Assembly (NCBI GenBank): GCA_905200645.1
Contig: CAJKLD010000001.1
Coordinates: 1-64,000, forward strand
DNA: 64,000 nucleotides
Direction: 5' to 3'
Source: an uncultured Phascolarctobacterium sp.
GTDB lineage: Bacteria; Bacillota; Negativicutes; Acidaminococcales; Acidaminococcaceae
Positions 8,285 to 16,362 of the stretch are shown piece after piece; positions within the stretch are counted from its first letter, which is position 1; each line of letters begins with the position of its first letter. The notes below the pieces were generated by a model, which saw only the letters and a program-made list of their open reading frames with translations, did not search any database and was not told where the DNA came from. The translations under genes and the position numbers were made by a program.

Positions 8285-8899
8285 TTACTTTAACTCTATG
8301 TAGGTAGTGCCTGCTGCGTAGCAGTCCAGCTCGTAGGGTGGATACATAAGATATACCTTGCCGTTTTGCAAAATATAATAATCGCTTACCTTAAAATCTT
8401 CTTTTTTTATATAGGAAACGAAGGGGGCTTCGGAAGAAGTTTTTCTGTCGCCGCAGTAAACGGGGTACCTTTTGCTTTTAATGCCGTCATATAATTCTGC
8501 CGCGGTAACTTCGTTAGTGAAATGAGTGTAGGGCAGGCGTTCGCCGGTGGCCTTGTCGTAAACGATGCCGTAATTGCGGTGCATACCGTGGGCTCCGCCC
8601 ATATAATCCCAGCTGACCATAATTAAATTGATATAGTCGTCTGTTTCGCCGATAAGCTCATAATGAGTACCTACATCTACATAGGTTGGATGCTTGCTCT
8701 TGAGCAGCTTTTTTGTATCGGTAACAATTTCTTTAATATCCTTGTTGATTTTTTTAGCGGCACTTTTATTTTCCAAAGAAACAACCGGATAAACCAATTT
8801 GTAATGGGAGCCTTCTTCTGTTTTCTCGCTTACGGCGGCAAAAGCACCGGCGCTGACAGTTAAAGCAAGTCCCAAGGCTAATAAGGTTTTTGACCACAT
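8285..8899 (-). CDS. Exported DUF3298/DUF4163-like (RsiV-type) protein
   Basis: Signal peptide at residues 1-20 (a short positive end, a hydrophobic core, then AGAFA), so it acts in the periplasm or beyond. The mature part resembles the DUF4163-DUF3298 domains seen in RsiV and PdaC: YKLVYPVVSLEN, then WDYMGGAHGMH, then a C-terminal LMYPPYELDCYAAG segment. GGAHG and the YELxxYAxG ending are typical of DUF3298. RsiV binds lysozyme, but there is no transmembrane anti-sigma part here and no sigma factor gene nearby, so that role is not supported. I chose the ATG at 8899, seven bases after GGGAGGTG. An upstream ATG ten codons earlier lacks a ribosome site and would spoil the signal peptide. Confidence 0.75.
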   Translation of the reverse strand: MWSKTLLALGLALTVSAGAFAAVSEKTEEGSHYKLVYPVVSLENKSAAKKINKDIKEIVTDTKKLLKSKHPTYVDVGTHYELIGETDDYINLIMVSWDYMGGAHGMHRNYGIVYDKATGERLPYTHFTNEVTAAELYDGIKSKRYPVYCGDRKTSSEAPFVSYIKKEDFKVSDYYILQNGKVYLMYPPYELDCYAAGTTYIELK

Positions 8900-9091
8900 A
8901 ATTTTACACCTCCCGATGAATTTAGACATTCTCTAAATATATTATACAGAATTTAGGTGAGAGATAGATGGATAGAATGCAAAATATTTGCAAATTCGAT
9001 AGGCATAGTATAAAATACTTAGATATATATAAAATTTTTGTAAAAATTTCAGGCGCTTACATTTAGCGTTATAGATGAAGGAGAAATTTTT

Positions 9092-9793
9092 ATGTTAGGA
9101 ACTATTGTCAATACAAGCTGTATTTTGGCAGGCTCGCTTATCGGAAGCTTTGTCAGCTGCGGCATCAGCGAAAAATATAAAACTGCTTTGTTTAACGGCT
9201 TGGGCCTGGCTACGGTGGGACTGGGCGCGAACGCTTTTGTCAGTAATATGCCTAAGGTCGCTTATCCCGTGCTTTTTATTGCCGGAATTGCCATCGGCAC
9301 GGTGCTTGGCACCCGGCTGGATTTGGAAGGACATTTTCGCGCGCTGTTGGAAAAGGCGAAGGGCGGTTCTAAATTGGCAGAAGGGCTTTCTACCGCTGTT
9401 TTGCTGTTCTGTATTGGCACGCTGTCCATTTTAGGCCCTATTGAAAGCCGGTTGAACGGTAATAATACTTATCTTTTTACTAACGCGACGCTGGATTTTG
9501 TTTCTTCTATTATATTGTCGTCTGCCTACGGTATTGGTATTGCGGTGGCGGCGCTGGTGCTGTTTTTGTGGCAGGGCAGCATTTATCTTTTCGCCGGAGT
9601 TATCGCTCCCTATATGACGCCTGCGCTGATGGGAGAAATTTCTGTTTTGGGCGGCATTTTTCTAATGAGCTCCGGTTTGGGAATTTTACAGATACGCGAT
9701 TGCAAAACCTTGAATATGCTGCCGGCGCTTTTGGTACCGCCAATCTTTTATGCTTTAATGAATGTGGTGCGACCTTTTCTGTTCTTTTTGTAA
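9092..9793 (+). CDS. DUF554 family membrane protein
   Basis: Integral inner membrane protein of 233 aa with about six or seven hydrophobic helices. The start (MLGTIVNTSCILAGSLIG) and the GIAIGTVLGTRLDLEG segment are characteristic of the DUF554 (YqgA/YdfK) family, whose function is not established; a transport role has been proposed. GAAGGAG lies before the ATG. It stands alone, followed by the promoter at 9803-9830, and nothing in the context suggests a substrate. Confidence 0.8.
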   Translation: MLGTIVNTSCILAGSLIGSFVSCGISEKYKTALFNGLGLATVGLGANAFVSNMPKVAYPVLFIAGIAIGTVLGTRLDLEGHFRALLEKAKGGSKLAEGLSTAVLLFCIGTLSILGPIESRLNGNNTYLFTNATLDFVSSIILSSAYGIGIAVAALVLFLWQGSIYLFAGVIAPYMTPALMGEISVLGGIFLMSSGLGILQIRDCKTLNMLPALLVPPIFYALMNVVRPFLFFL

Positions 9794-9802
9794 CAAAAGT
9801 AA

Positions 9803-9830
9803 TTGACGCAATTCTGAAAGATGATATACT
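9803..9830 (+). promoter_or_regulatory. Promoter of the wecA-wecB pair
   Basis: TTGACG (9803-9808), a 16-bp spacer and TATACT (9825-9830), ten bases after the DUF554 stop and 70 bases before the next ATG. Confidence 0.6.
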
Positions 9831-9899
9831 ATATAAAAGGCAAAGCTTTTCGGCGCGCCGTATCCTTTTTGTTTGTGTTGCTTTTGGAGTAGGAATAGA

Positions 9900-10913
9900 A
9901 TGCTTAGTGCTTATGGTTTTCCCTTTTTGCTTGCCGCTTTGGTAAGCTATGTTTTAACCCCTTATATAAAAAAATTAGCCTTTTTAATTGGTGCGATTGA
10001 CCGTCCCGATAACCGCAAGGTGCATAAAAAAATTATGCCCCGCCTTGGCGGTCTGGCTATTTATATTGCTTTTATGGTTGCCGCAGTAGCCAGCTTGGAA
10101 ATGACAAAGGATATTGTCGGAATCCTGCTGGGAGCTACAGTTATTGTTGTTGTGGGTGTGCTGGATGATAAATACCAGCTGCCTGCAAAGGTAAAACTGC
10201 TGGGGCAAATTTTTGCTGCCTGCGTTTTGGTGCTGTTTGATATTCGTATCGAATGGGTCAACAATCCCTTTGGCGGCTATTTTTATTTAGATATGCTGTC
10301 GATTCCGCTGACAATTTTTTGGGTGATAAGCTTTACTAATGTAGTAAATCTTATTGACGGCTTGGACGGCTTGGCGGCAGGCGTATCTGCTATCGCTTCT
10401 ATAACGGTGATTTTGGTGGCGGTGCAGATGGGTTATTATCATATTGCTGTGATGACGGCGGCGCTGGCCGGCGGTATTATCGGTTTTATCCGCTATAATT
10501 TTAATCCTGCAACAATTTTTATGGGCGATACGGGCAGTATGTTTATCGGCTATATGTTGGCGGCGATTTCGGTGTACGGCGCAGTGAAAACTGCGGCGAC
10601 GGTGGCGCTGATTGTGCCGGCGATTGCTCTCGGCCTGCCGATTATGGATACGGCCTTTGCCATTATGCGCCGGTACAGCAACGGACGCCCCATTTTTCAG
10701 CCGGACAAAGGACATCTGCATCACCGTCTGCTGGCTATGGGGATGAACCAAAAGCAGGCTGTGCTGCTGATGTACGGCATTACTGCTGTTTTGGGTATTG
10801 CCGCCGTGCTGTGGGCAGAGTTTGACGGTTTTTATGCGGCGCTGATTATTGCCGCGATTATTACGGCTGTGGCCGTAGGTGCAAAAAAAATCGGTATTCT
10901 GAACGATAGGTAA
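9900..10913 (+). CDS. wecA: Undecaprenyl-phosphate GlcNAc-1-phosphate transferase
   Basis: WecA/TagO-type membrane enzyme that moves GlcNAc-1-phosphate from UDP-GlcNAc onto undecaprenyl phosphate and so starts a surface polysaccharide. About ten hydrophobic helices are visible. The polyprenyl-phosphate transferase family motifs are present: DRPDNRKVHKK with RLGG, GVLDDKYQLPAK (Asp pair), NLIDGLDGLAAG, MGDTGSMFIG and a histidine-rich DKGHLHHRL loop. I place the start at the ATG at 9900 behind GGAGTAGGAA, nine codons after a TTG alternative. The wecB gene follows 15 bases later, which favours a polysaccharide role over MraY. Whether the product is enterobacterial-common-antigen-like or teichoic-like cannot be told. 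Confidence 0.88.
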   Translation: MLSAYGFPFLLAALVSYVLTPYIKKLAFLIGAIDRPDNRKVHKKIMPRLGGLAIYIAFMVAAVASLEMTKDIVGILLGATVIVVVGVLDDKYQLPAKVKLLGQIFAACVLVLFDIRIEWVNNPFGGYFYLDMLSIPLTIFWVISFTNVVNLIDGLDGLAAGVSAIASITVILVAVQMGYYHIAVMTAALAGGIIGFIRYNFNPATIFMGDTGSMFIGYMLAAISVYGAVKTAATVALIVPAIALGLPIMDTAFAIMRRYSNGRPIFQPDKGHLHHRLLAMGMNQKQAVLLMYGITAVLGIAAVLWAEFDGFYAALIIAAIITAVAVGAKKIGILNDR

Positions 10914-10928
10914 AGGGGAGGAAGAACC

Positions 10929-12086
10929 GTGCAAAAAATAAAATTGATGACTGTTTTCGGCACGCGGCCGGAAGCAATAAAAATGTGTCCTTTAGTTTTA
11001 GAAATGCGCAAATATCCCGAATATATTCAGCCCATTGTGGCTGTGACGGCGCAGCACCGGGAAATGCTGGATCAGGTTTTGGATTTGTTTGGGATTGTGC
11101 CGGATTATGATTTGAACATTATGACCAGCGGTCAAACGTTATACGACGTAACCAGTCGCGCGCTGATGGGGTTAAAATCGGTTATGGAAGAAGTAAAGCC
11201 GGATATGGTGCTGGTTCACGGCGATACTACTACTACCTTTGCAGGCGCGTTGGCTGCCTTTTACGCGCAGATTCCTGTGGGCCATGTGGAGGCAGGTCTT
11301 AGAACAGGCAATAAATATTCTCCTTATCCGGAGGAAATGAACCGCAAGCTGACCGGCGCTATCGCCGATATGCATTTTGCGCCCACATCTACCAGCAAGA
11401 AAAATTTGCTGCGGGAAAATATTGCTGAAAAAAATATTTTGGTAACGGGCAATACGGTTATCGACGCGTTGCAGACTACGGTGCGCAGCGATTATCATTT
11501 TGCCGACGAAGATTTTAACAAGGTTTTTGCTGCGGGACACCGTTTGATTTTAATGACTACTCACAGACGCGAAAATTTAGGCGAGCCTATGCGTCACGTG
11601 TACCGCGCTTTAAAAAGCGTTTTGGAAACTCATGAGGACGTAGAGGCTATTTTTCCCGTGCATAAAAATCCCAAGGTGCGCGAGATTGTAGCGCAGGAGC
11701 TGGGGCATTTAAGCCGTGTCCATTTAATAGAGCCTATGGATTACGAGCCCTTTGCCAATTTAATGGCGAAGGTGGACGTGGTTTTGACAGACAGCGGCGG
11801 CATTCAAGAAGAAGCGCCTGCTTTGGGCAAGCCGGTTTTGGTGCTGCGCGATACTACGGAGCGTCCGGAGGCTGTTGAAGCAGGTACGGTGAAGCTTGTC
11901 GGCACTGCTTACGAGGATGTGCTGCGGGAAACCAATCTGCTTTTGGATGACGAAAAACATTACCGTTCTATGGCCGAAGCCGCCAATCCCTACGGCGACG
12001 GCAGAGCATGCGAGCGCATTGTGAAGGCTGTTTTACGTAAAAATGGCTTCGACGTAGAAAATTTCTTAGAATTTCAGCATAATTAA
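10929..12086 (+). CDS. wecB: UDP-N-acetylglucosamine 2-epimerase
   Basis: Non-hydrolysing UDP-GlcNAc/UDP-ManNAc epimerase in the cytoplasm, supplying ManNAc for surface glycan. Family motifs: FGTRPEAIKMCPL at the N terminus, VHGDTTTTFAGA, GHVEAGLRTG, TTHRRENLG and TDSGGIQEEAPALGKPVL. The GT-B-like layout and length (385 aa) are normal. It starts at GTG behind AGGGGAGGA. Adjacent to the wecA-like gene, it forms a two-gene operon for the first steps of an ManNAc-containing glycan. Confidence 0.92.
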   Translation: MQKIKLMTVFGTRPEAIKMCPLVLEMRKYPEYIQPIVAVTAQHREMLDQVLDLFGIVPDYDLNIMTSGQTLYDVTSRALMGLKSVMEEVKPDMVLVHGDTTTTFAGALAAFYAQIPVGHVEAGLRTGNKYSPYPEEMNRKLTGAIADMHFAPTSTSKKNLLRENIAEKNILVTGNTVIDALQTTVRSDYHFADEDFNKVFAAGHRLILMTTHRRENLGEPMRHVYRALKSVLETHEDVEAIFPVHKNPKVREIVAQELGHLSRVHLIEPMDYEPFANLMAKVDVVLTDSGGIQEEAPALGKPVLVLRDTTERPEAVEAGTVKLVGTAYEDVLRETNLLLDDEKHYRSMAEAANPYGDGRACERIVKAVLRKNGFDVENFLEFQHN

Positions 12087-12188
12087 GTAGACAATTTTTG
12101 TGAAATAATTTAAAATTATATTGTACCATTCTGTGAACTTGCAGATGGTTTATTAAGCTTGGAAAAATTAAGGAGTACAAGGACGGCT

Positions 12189-12452
12189 GTGGAAATCCGA
12201 GATAAGAGTAAAGAAGAAAGAGAGCGCAGGCAACGCCTCAAAATGTTCAACGCTCTGGCTACGGTTTCGTCTTTGGCAGTTATGATTGTCTGCGATTTTC
12301 TGCTTGCCTATTTTGGCGGTGACTGGCTGGATGAATATTTTCAAACCGGCGATCACACTTTTCGCCTAGTGGGTATTAGTTTGGCGGTTGTCACTATCTT
12401 TCTTACCTTTTTCAAGCTAATACATTCAGTAATGCATGATGAGGACGAATAA
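12189..12452 (+). CDS. atpZ: AtpZ-like ATP synthase accessory protein
   Basis: Small protein with a charged N-terminal stretch (RDKSKEERERRQR) and two membrane helices, the second ending in a short acidic tail. This matches the AtpZ/AtpI-like group encoded first in many atp operons and thought to help c-ring assembly or Mg2+ supply. The start is uncertain: AAGGAG (12170-12175) lies 13 bases before the GTG at 12189 that I chose; an upstream TTG at 12159 precedes the ribosome site and is unlikely. The gene is six bases upstream of the atpI-like gene. Confidence 0.7.
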   Translation: MEIRDKSKEERERRQRLKMFNALATVSSLAVMIVCDFLLAYFGGDWLDEYFQTGDHTFRLVGISLAVVTIFLTFFKLIHSVMHDEDE

Positions 12453-12458
12453 TAGCTC

Positions 12459-12893
12459 ATGATGACCTTTGATTTTGCGCCCGTGGTAAAGGGCGGTTAT
12501 AAACGCTTTTTAATGTTACCGGCCTGCATAGGCTTGGTCATGGTCATAGTATTGCATGTTTTGGGACATCCTCAGGCAGCGTTATCTTTGTTTCGCGGCT
12601 TTGTCTTGGGTCTTTTGGATACAGTGATTTTAGTGCATGGTATCAAAAAGGCTTTGCCTTATGAAAAGGATCCCCGGCGAGGACTCTTAATTATGAAGCG
12701 TCACCGCTGGTACAGAATATTGGCTGTTTCCAGCATCATAGTTTTGTTGTTAAGGCAGGGTGCCAATGTGGCAGGTGTCTGCATCGGCCTTCTGCTGATA
12801 CATATATTTTTACTTTTTAATCTAACAATTATCGCGTACAAACTCAACCAAGAGGGGAACGTGAAGAAAGGAGAGAGAAATAATGGGAAATGA
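12459..12893 (+). CDS. atpI: ATP synthase protein I
   Basis: Hydrophobic protein of 144 aa with four predicted membrane helices, in the atpI position before the a subunit. The helix pattern and the basic C-terminal tail (NQEGNVKKGERN) fit AtpI, which assists assembly of the c ring. Sequence similarity is weak by eye, so the call leans on position. Its last eleven bases overlap the start of atpB, showing tight coupling. No strong ribosome site precedes the ATG, so translation may depend on readthrough from atpZ. Confidence 0.7.
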   Translation: MMTFDFAPVVKGGYKRFLMLPACIGLVMVIVLHVLGHPQAALSLFRGFVLGLLDTVILVHGIKKALPYEKDPRRGLLIMKRHRWYRILAVSSIIVLLLRQGANVAGVCIGLLLIHIFLLFNLTIIAYKLNQEGNVKKGERNNGK

Positions 12894-13593
12894 AGCAGCA
12901 GCTGCAGCACAAGAACATTCCGGTGAGATTATCCATTACCTTGCTCAAGAAGTAGCACCTGGTATTGTTATTCATATGCAGACCTTGTATATGACCTGGA
13001 TTACAATGGCAGTAGTGTTTGTTCTCTTCTTGCTGGCCGCCAAAAATCCGAAAATGGTTCCTAGCGGAGTCCAAAATGTTATGGAGTTTTTTATTGACTT
13101 CTTAAACGATCTTATGGAAGGCCAACTGGGTATTAAAGGACGCAAGTATATGGCTCCTTTTATTATCACCCTTTTCATGTTCATCTTTATTAGTAACGAA
13201 ATTGGTATGTTGCCGCAGGTTGGTGTACACTGGACTTCTCCGACTAACGACGTTAACACCTGCTTTGCACTGTCCTTGACTGTTGCACTCGGTGTGCATA
13301 TCGTTGGTATCGGACAAAAAGGCTTGAGTCACTACAAGCACTATATTAGTCCTTCTCCCGCATTCTTGCCGTTGCATTTGTTAGACGAAGTCGTTAAACC
13401 GATGACTATGGCTCTTCGTCTATTCGGTAACATTCTGGCAGGCGAAATCCTGTTGATTGTACTGTATCAACTGGCTCCGTGGGTTGTACCTGAATTCTGG
13501 GTAATGTTCAGCTTGGTTATTGGTTTCTTGCAAGCCTTTATCTTTACCATGCTGACTCTGACCAGCTTCGCGCTGGCTTTTGCGCATCACTAA
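12883..13593 (+). CDS. atpB: ATP synthase F0 subunit a
   Basis: Membrane subunit forming the ion half-channels beside the c ring. The essential arginine lies in MALRLFGNILAGE, with the C-terminal GFLQAFIFTMLTLTS helix also conserved. About six hydrophobic segments and 236 aa are normal. The ATG follows GAAAGGAGAG and overlaps the end of atpI. Confidence 0.95.
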   Translation: MGNEAAAAAQEHSGEIIHYLAQEVAPGIVIHMQTLYMTWITMAVVFVLFLLAAKNPKMVPSGVQNVMEFFIDFLNDLMEGQLGIKGRKYMAPFIITLFMFIFISNEIGMLPQVGVHWTSPTNDVNTCFALSLTVALGVHIVGIGQKGLSHYKHYISPSPAFLPLHLLDEVVKPMTMALRLFGNILAGEILLIVLYQLAPWVVPEFWVMFSLVIGFLQAFIFTMLTLTSFALAFAHH

Positions 13594-13656
13594 TTTAAAA
13601 GTCATTTCAAAAAATTAAAAATTAAATTTTTCTATGATTGATAGGAGGAAATTTCA

Positions 13657-13911
13657 ATGACTGAAAACGCAATTATTATTGCAGCATCTATGTTTGCTGT
13701 TGCATTTATCTGCTTGGCTGCAGCTCTGGGCGCTGCTCTTGGTAACGGTAACTTAACCGGTAAAGCAATTGAGTCCATGGCTCGCCAACCTGAAGAAGCA
13801 GGCAAGCTGTTCACCAATATGTTGGTATCCGTAGGTTTGGTTGAATCCATGCCTATTCTGTGCTACGTTATCGCAGTAGTACTGGTATTTGCTAACCCCT
13901 TCGTAAAATAA
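13657..13911 (+). CDS. atpE: ATP synthase F0 subunit c
   Basis: 84-residue two-helix hairpin forming the rotor ring. The loop has the conserved ARQPE (residues 42-46). The ion-binding acid of helix 2 is E63, followed by S64. Helix 1 has GNG with N30 at the position where Na+-driven rings such as that of Ilyobacter have Gln, and A26 where they have Pro. The GNG pattern, as I recall, resembles proton-driven Bacillus rings, while Glu-Ser is also seen in Na+ rings, so coupling cannot be settled by eye; I lean to protons. ATAGGAGGAAATTT precedes the ATG. Confidence 0.95.
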   Translation: MTENAIIIAASMFAVAFICLAAALGAALGNGNLTGKAIESMARQPEEAGKLFTNMLVSVGLVESMPILCYVIAVVLVFANPFVK

Positions 13912-13955
13912 TCTAATATCCCTAATTTAAGAAAACAACTAGGAGAGTGAGATAA

Positions 13956-14435
13956 TTGGTTAATTTTAACGCAACACTTATCGCGCAAATCCTGAACTTT
14001 TTGGTTCTTGTTTTCGTTCTTGCTAAATTCGTTTACAAACCTATACTGGGTATTATGGAAGAGCGCAAGAATAAAATTGCTAGCGATTTAGAAACTGCTG
14101 AAAAGGCTAAAAACGACGCTGAAGCAGTTAAAGCTGAATATGCTGCAAAATTAGCGGATGCAAGACAGGAAGCACAGGCTATTATTGAAAATGCCCGCAA
14201 AACCGCTCAAGCAGCTCATGACAAGATCATGGCTGACACCAAGGTTGAGCAGGAGCAATATGTAGCAGCTCAAAAAGAAATTATTGCTACTGAAAAGAAA
14301 AAAGCTATGGACGACGTTCGCGCACAAGTTATCAGTCTGTCCATGATTGCTGCTGGCAAAATTGTTGAGCAAAAGCTTAATTCTGAAGAAGACAAACAAA
14401 TGGCTGGCAAAATTGTTGATTCTATCCTGAAATAA
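13956..14435 (+). CDS. atpF: ATP synthase F0 subunit b
   Basis: Stator stalk subunit: one N-terminal membrane helix (about residues 5-28), then a long charged coiled coil rich in Ala, Glu and Lys. At 159 aa it is of ordinary length and carries no fused delta domain, unlike the mycobacterial b-delta fusion. It starts at TTG behind AGGAGAGTGAG. The next gene normally would be atpH (delta). Here only 96 bases follow before the alpha gene, too short for it. Confidence 0.93.
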   Translation: MVNFNATLIAQILNFLVLVFVLAKFVYKPILGIMEERKNKIASDLETAEKAKNDAEAVKAEYAAKLADARQEAQAIIENARKTAQAAHDKIMADTKVEQEQYVAAQKEIIATEKKKAMDDVRAQVISLSMIAAGKIVEQKLNSEEDKQMAGKIVDSILK

Positions 14436-14531
14436 TAATTTTGCTCGTTTCCCTATTAGGCCGGACGAAGGTTAACTGAAATTGCGAATCGGTTATACTA
14501 AGAGCCGGTATTCGGAGGTGATTGGTACAAT

Positions 14532-16355
14532 ATGAAGAGTGAAGAAAATATTGCTTTACTAAAGCAAGAATTGTCCGACTTCAAAATTGATCTGGGCTCC
14601 ATTAAAGAGCTTTTAGATGTTAACGTTACTACAGCTAAAAAATTGACTGTTAACGAGTATCAATCCATTTCTGCAATTCTCACCGAGAAATTGGGCCGTG
14701 AAATCTTCCTGAACAAAAAGGTTGATCCGTCCATTCTCGGCGGCATTATCGTACAAGTTGGCGATAAGGTATTCGACGCTTCCGCTGCTCGCAAGCTGAA
14801 GAAAATGGAAGTTGCTTTAAGCGGCATCGACATTCACGAATACACTAAGCCAGAAGCTATGGGTGATGCTCTCAGCGCTAAGCTGGAGAATTACAAAGTG
14901 GATGCTGATCTCGAAGAGGTTGGTATTGTTGAAAAGATCGGTGACGGCATCGCAACCGTTATCGGTATGAAAAACGCAATGGCTGGCGAATTGGTAGAAC
15001 TTCCCCACAACGTATCCGGCATGGTTCTGAACCTGAACCCTGATTCCGTTGGTATCGTATTGATGGGCGGCGAAACCAAAATTAAAGAAGGCGACATTGT
15101 CCGCCGTACCGGCCGCATCATGGAAGTTCCCGTAGGCGAAGGCCTGTTGGGTCGTGTAGTCAGCGCTATCGGCGCTCCTATCGACGGCAAAGGTGACATC
15201 GTTGCTGCCGAACATCGTCCTGTTGAATCTCCTGCACATGGTATCGCAGATCGTAAATCCGTTGATACTCCGCTGCAGACCGGTATTAAATGTATCGACG
15301 CACTCGTTCCTATCGGACGCGGCCAGCGCGAACTTATCATCGGCGACCGCGGCACCGGCAAGACCGCTGTTGCAATCGATACTATCATCAACCAAAAGGG
15401 CCTGGGCGTTATCTGCATTTATGTAGCTATCGGCCAAAAGGCTTCTAACGTTGCCCGTATTGTTCGTACCTTGGAGCAACACGGCGCAATGGAATACACT
15501 ATTATCGTTGCCGCTACTGCTGCTGATTCTGCTCCGTTGCAATATTTGGCTCCTTATGCCGGCGTAACCATGGCAGAATACTTTATGGATCAAGGCAAAG
15601 ACGTTTTGTGCGTATACGACGACTTGTCCAAACATGCTGTTGCATATCGTGCAATGTCTCTGCTGCTCCGTCGTCCTCCCGGACGTGAAGCATATCCCGG
15701 CGACGTATTCTACTTGCATTCCCGTCTGCTGGAACGCGCTGCTAAGCTGAATGACGAGCTGAAGGGCGGCTCCATTACCGCACTGCCGGTTATCGAGACT
15801 TTGGCAGGCGACGTAGGCGGCTTTATTCCGACCAACGTAATTTCCATTACCGACGGTCAGATCTTCTTGGAATCCGAGCTGTTCTACTCCGGTATCCGTC
15901 CGGCTATCAACTCCGGTTTGTCCGTATCCCGTGTAGGCGGTGCTGCTCAGATTAAAGCAATGAAACAGGTTGCAGGTACCTTGCGTCTGGATTTGGCACA
16001 GTTCCGCGAACTGGCAGCATTTGCTCAGTTTGCTTCCGACCTTGATAAAGCTACTAAAGCTCAGCTGGACCGTGGTCAACGTTTGACTGAGGTTCTGAAA
16101 CAAGGTCAATACAGCCCGTTGTCTGTTGAAAAACAGGTTATGGCAATTTACCTTGGCACCAAAGGTTATCTGGATGACGTAGCAGTTAAAGAAGTAACTC
16201 GCTGCGAAAAAGAATTCTTGGACTTCATGGAAGCAAATCATCCTGAGGTTGGCGCAGATATCCTGAAAACCAAGAAAATCACTGATGAGAATGAAGAAGC
16301 TTTGAAGAAAGCAATCGCCGAGTTCAAGGAAACCTTTGTTAGTGAAGGCAGGTGA
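14532..16355 (+). CDS. atpA: ATP synthase delta C-terminal domain fused to alpha subunit
   Basis: 607 aa, about 100 longer than a usual alpha. Residues about 110-607 are a complete F1 alpha subunit: the N-terminal YKVDADLEEVGIVEKIGDGIA segment, Walker A GDRGTGKT (271-278), and the normal C-terminal helical domain. Residues about 25-97 match the C-terminal domain of delta (OSCP): a short helix, then LTEKLGREIFLNKKVDPS, GGIIVQVGDKVFDAS and a KLKKM helix. The delta N-terminal six-helix domain, which docks on the alpha N termini, is absent here, and no separate atpH lies in the operon. The ATG sits 11 bases behind GGAGGTG. I infer that the covalent link replaces the delta docking domain; how three fused alpha copies fit with one peripheral stalk is unexplained. 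Confidence 0.9.
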   Translation: MKSEENIALLKQELSDFKIDLGSIKELLDVNVTTAKKLTVNEYQSISAILTEKLGREIFLNKKVDPSILGGIIVQVGDKVFDASAARKLKKMEVALSGIDIHEYTKPEAMGDALSAKLENYKVDADLEEVGIVEKIGDGIATVIGMKNAMAGELVELPHNVSGMVLNLNPDSVGIVLMGGETKIKEGDIVRRTGRIMEVPVGEGLLGRVVSAIGAPIDGKGDIVAAEHRPVESPAHGIADRKSVDTPLQTGIKCIDALVPIGRGQRELIIGDRGTGKTAVAIDTIINQKGLGVICIYVAIGQKASNVARIVRTLEQHGAMEYTIIVAATAADSAPLQYLAPYAGVTMAEYFMDQGKDVLCVYDDLSKHAVAYRAMSLLLRRPPGREAYPGDVFYLHSRLLERAAKLNDELKGGSITALPVIETLAGDVGGFIPTNVISITDGQIFLESELFYSGIRPAINSGLSVSRVGGAAQIKAMKQVAGTLRLDLAQFRELAAFAQFASDLDKATKAQLDRGQRLTEVLKQGQYSPLSVEKQVMAIYLGTKGYLDDVAVKEVTRCEKEFLDFMEANHPEVGADILKTKKITDENEEALKKAIAEFKETFVSEGR

Positions 16356-16362
16356 TTAACTA

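Noticed and set aside
12189..12452. TTG start at 12159 for the AtpZ-like gene
   Set aside because: It lies before the AAGGAG ribosome site, which would then be inside the gene.
14436..14531. Frameshifted or hidden atpH N-terminal domain between atpF and the alpha gene
   Set aside because: Only 96 bases are available, about a third of what the delta N-terminal domain needs, and no frame there encodes a delta-like helix.
14817..16241. 474-codon open frame antisense to the alpha subunit
   Set aside because: It is a shadow of a strongly conserved gene; the product has no family features and no ribosome site. The same holds for 17254-18609 and 34525-35658.
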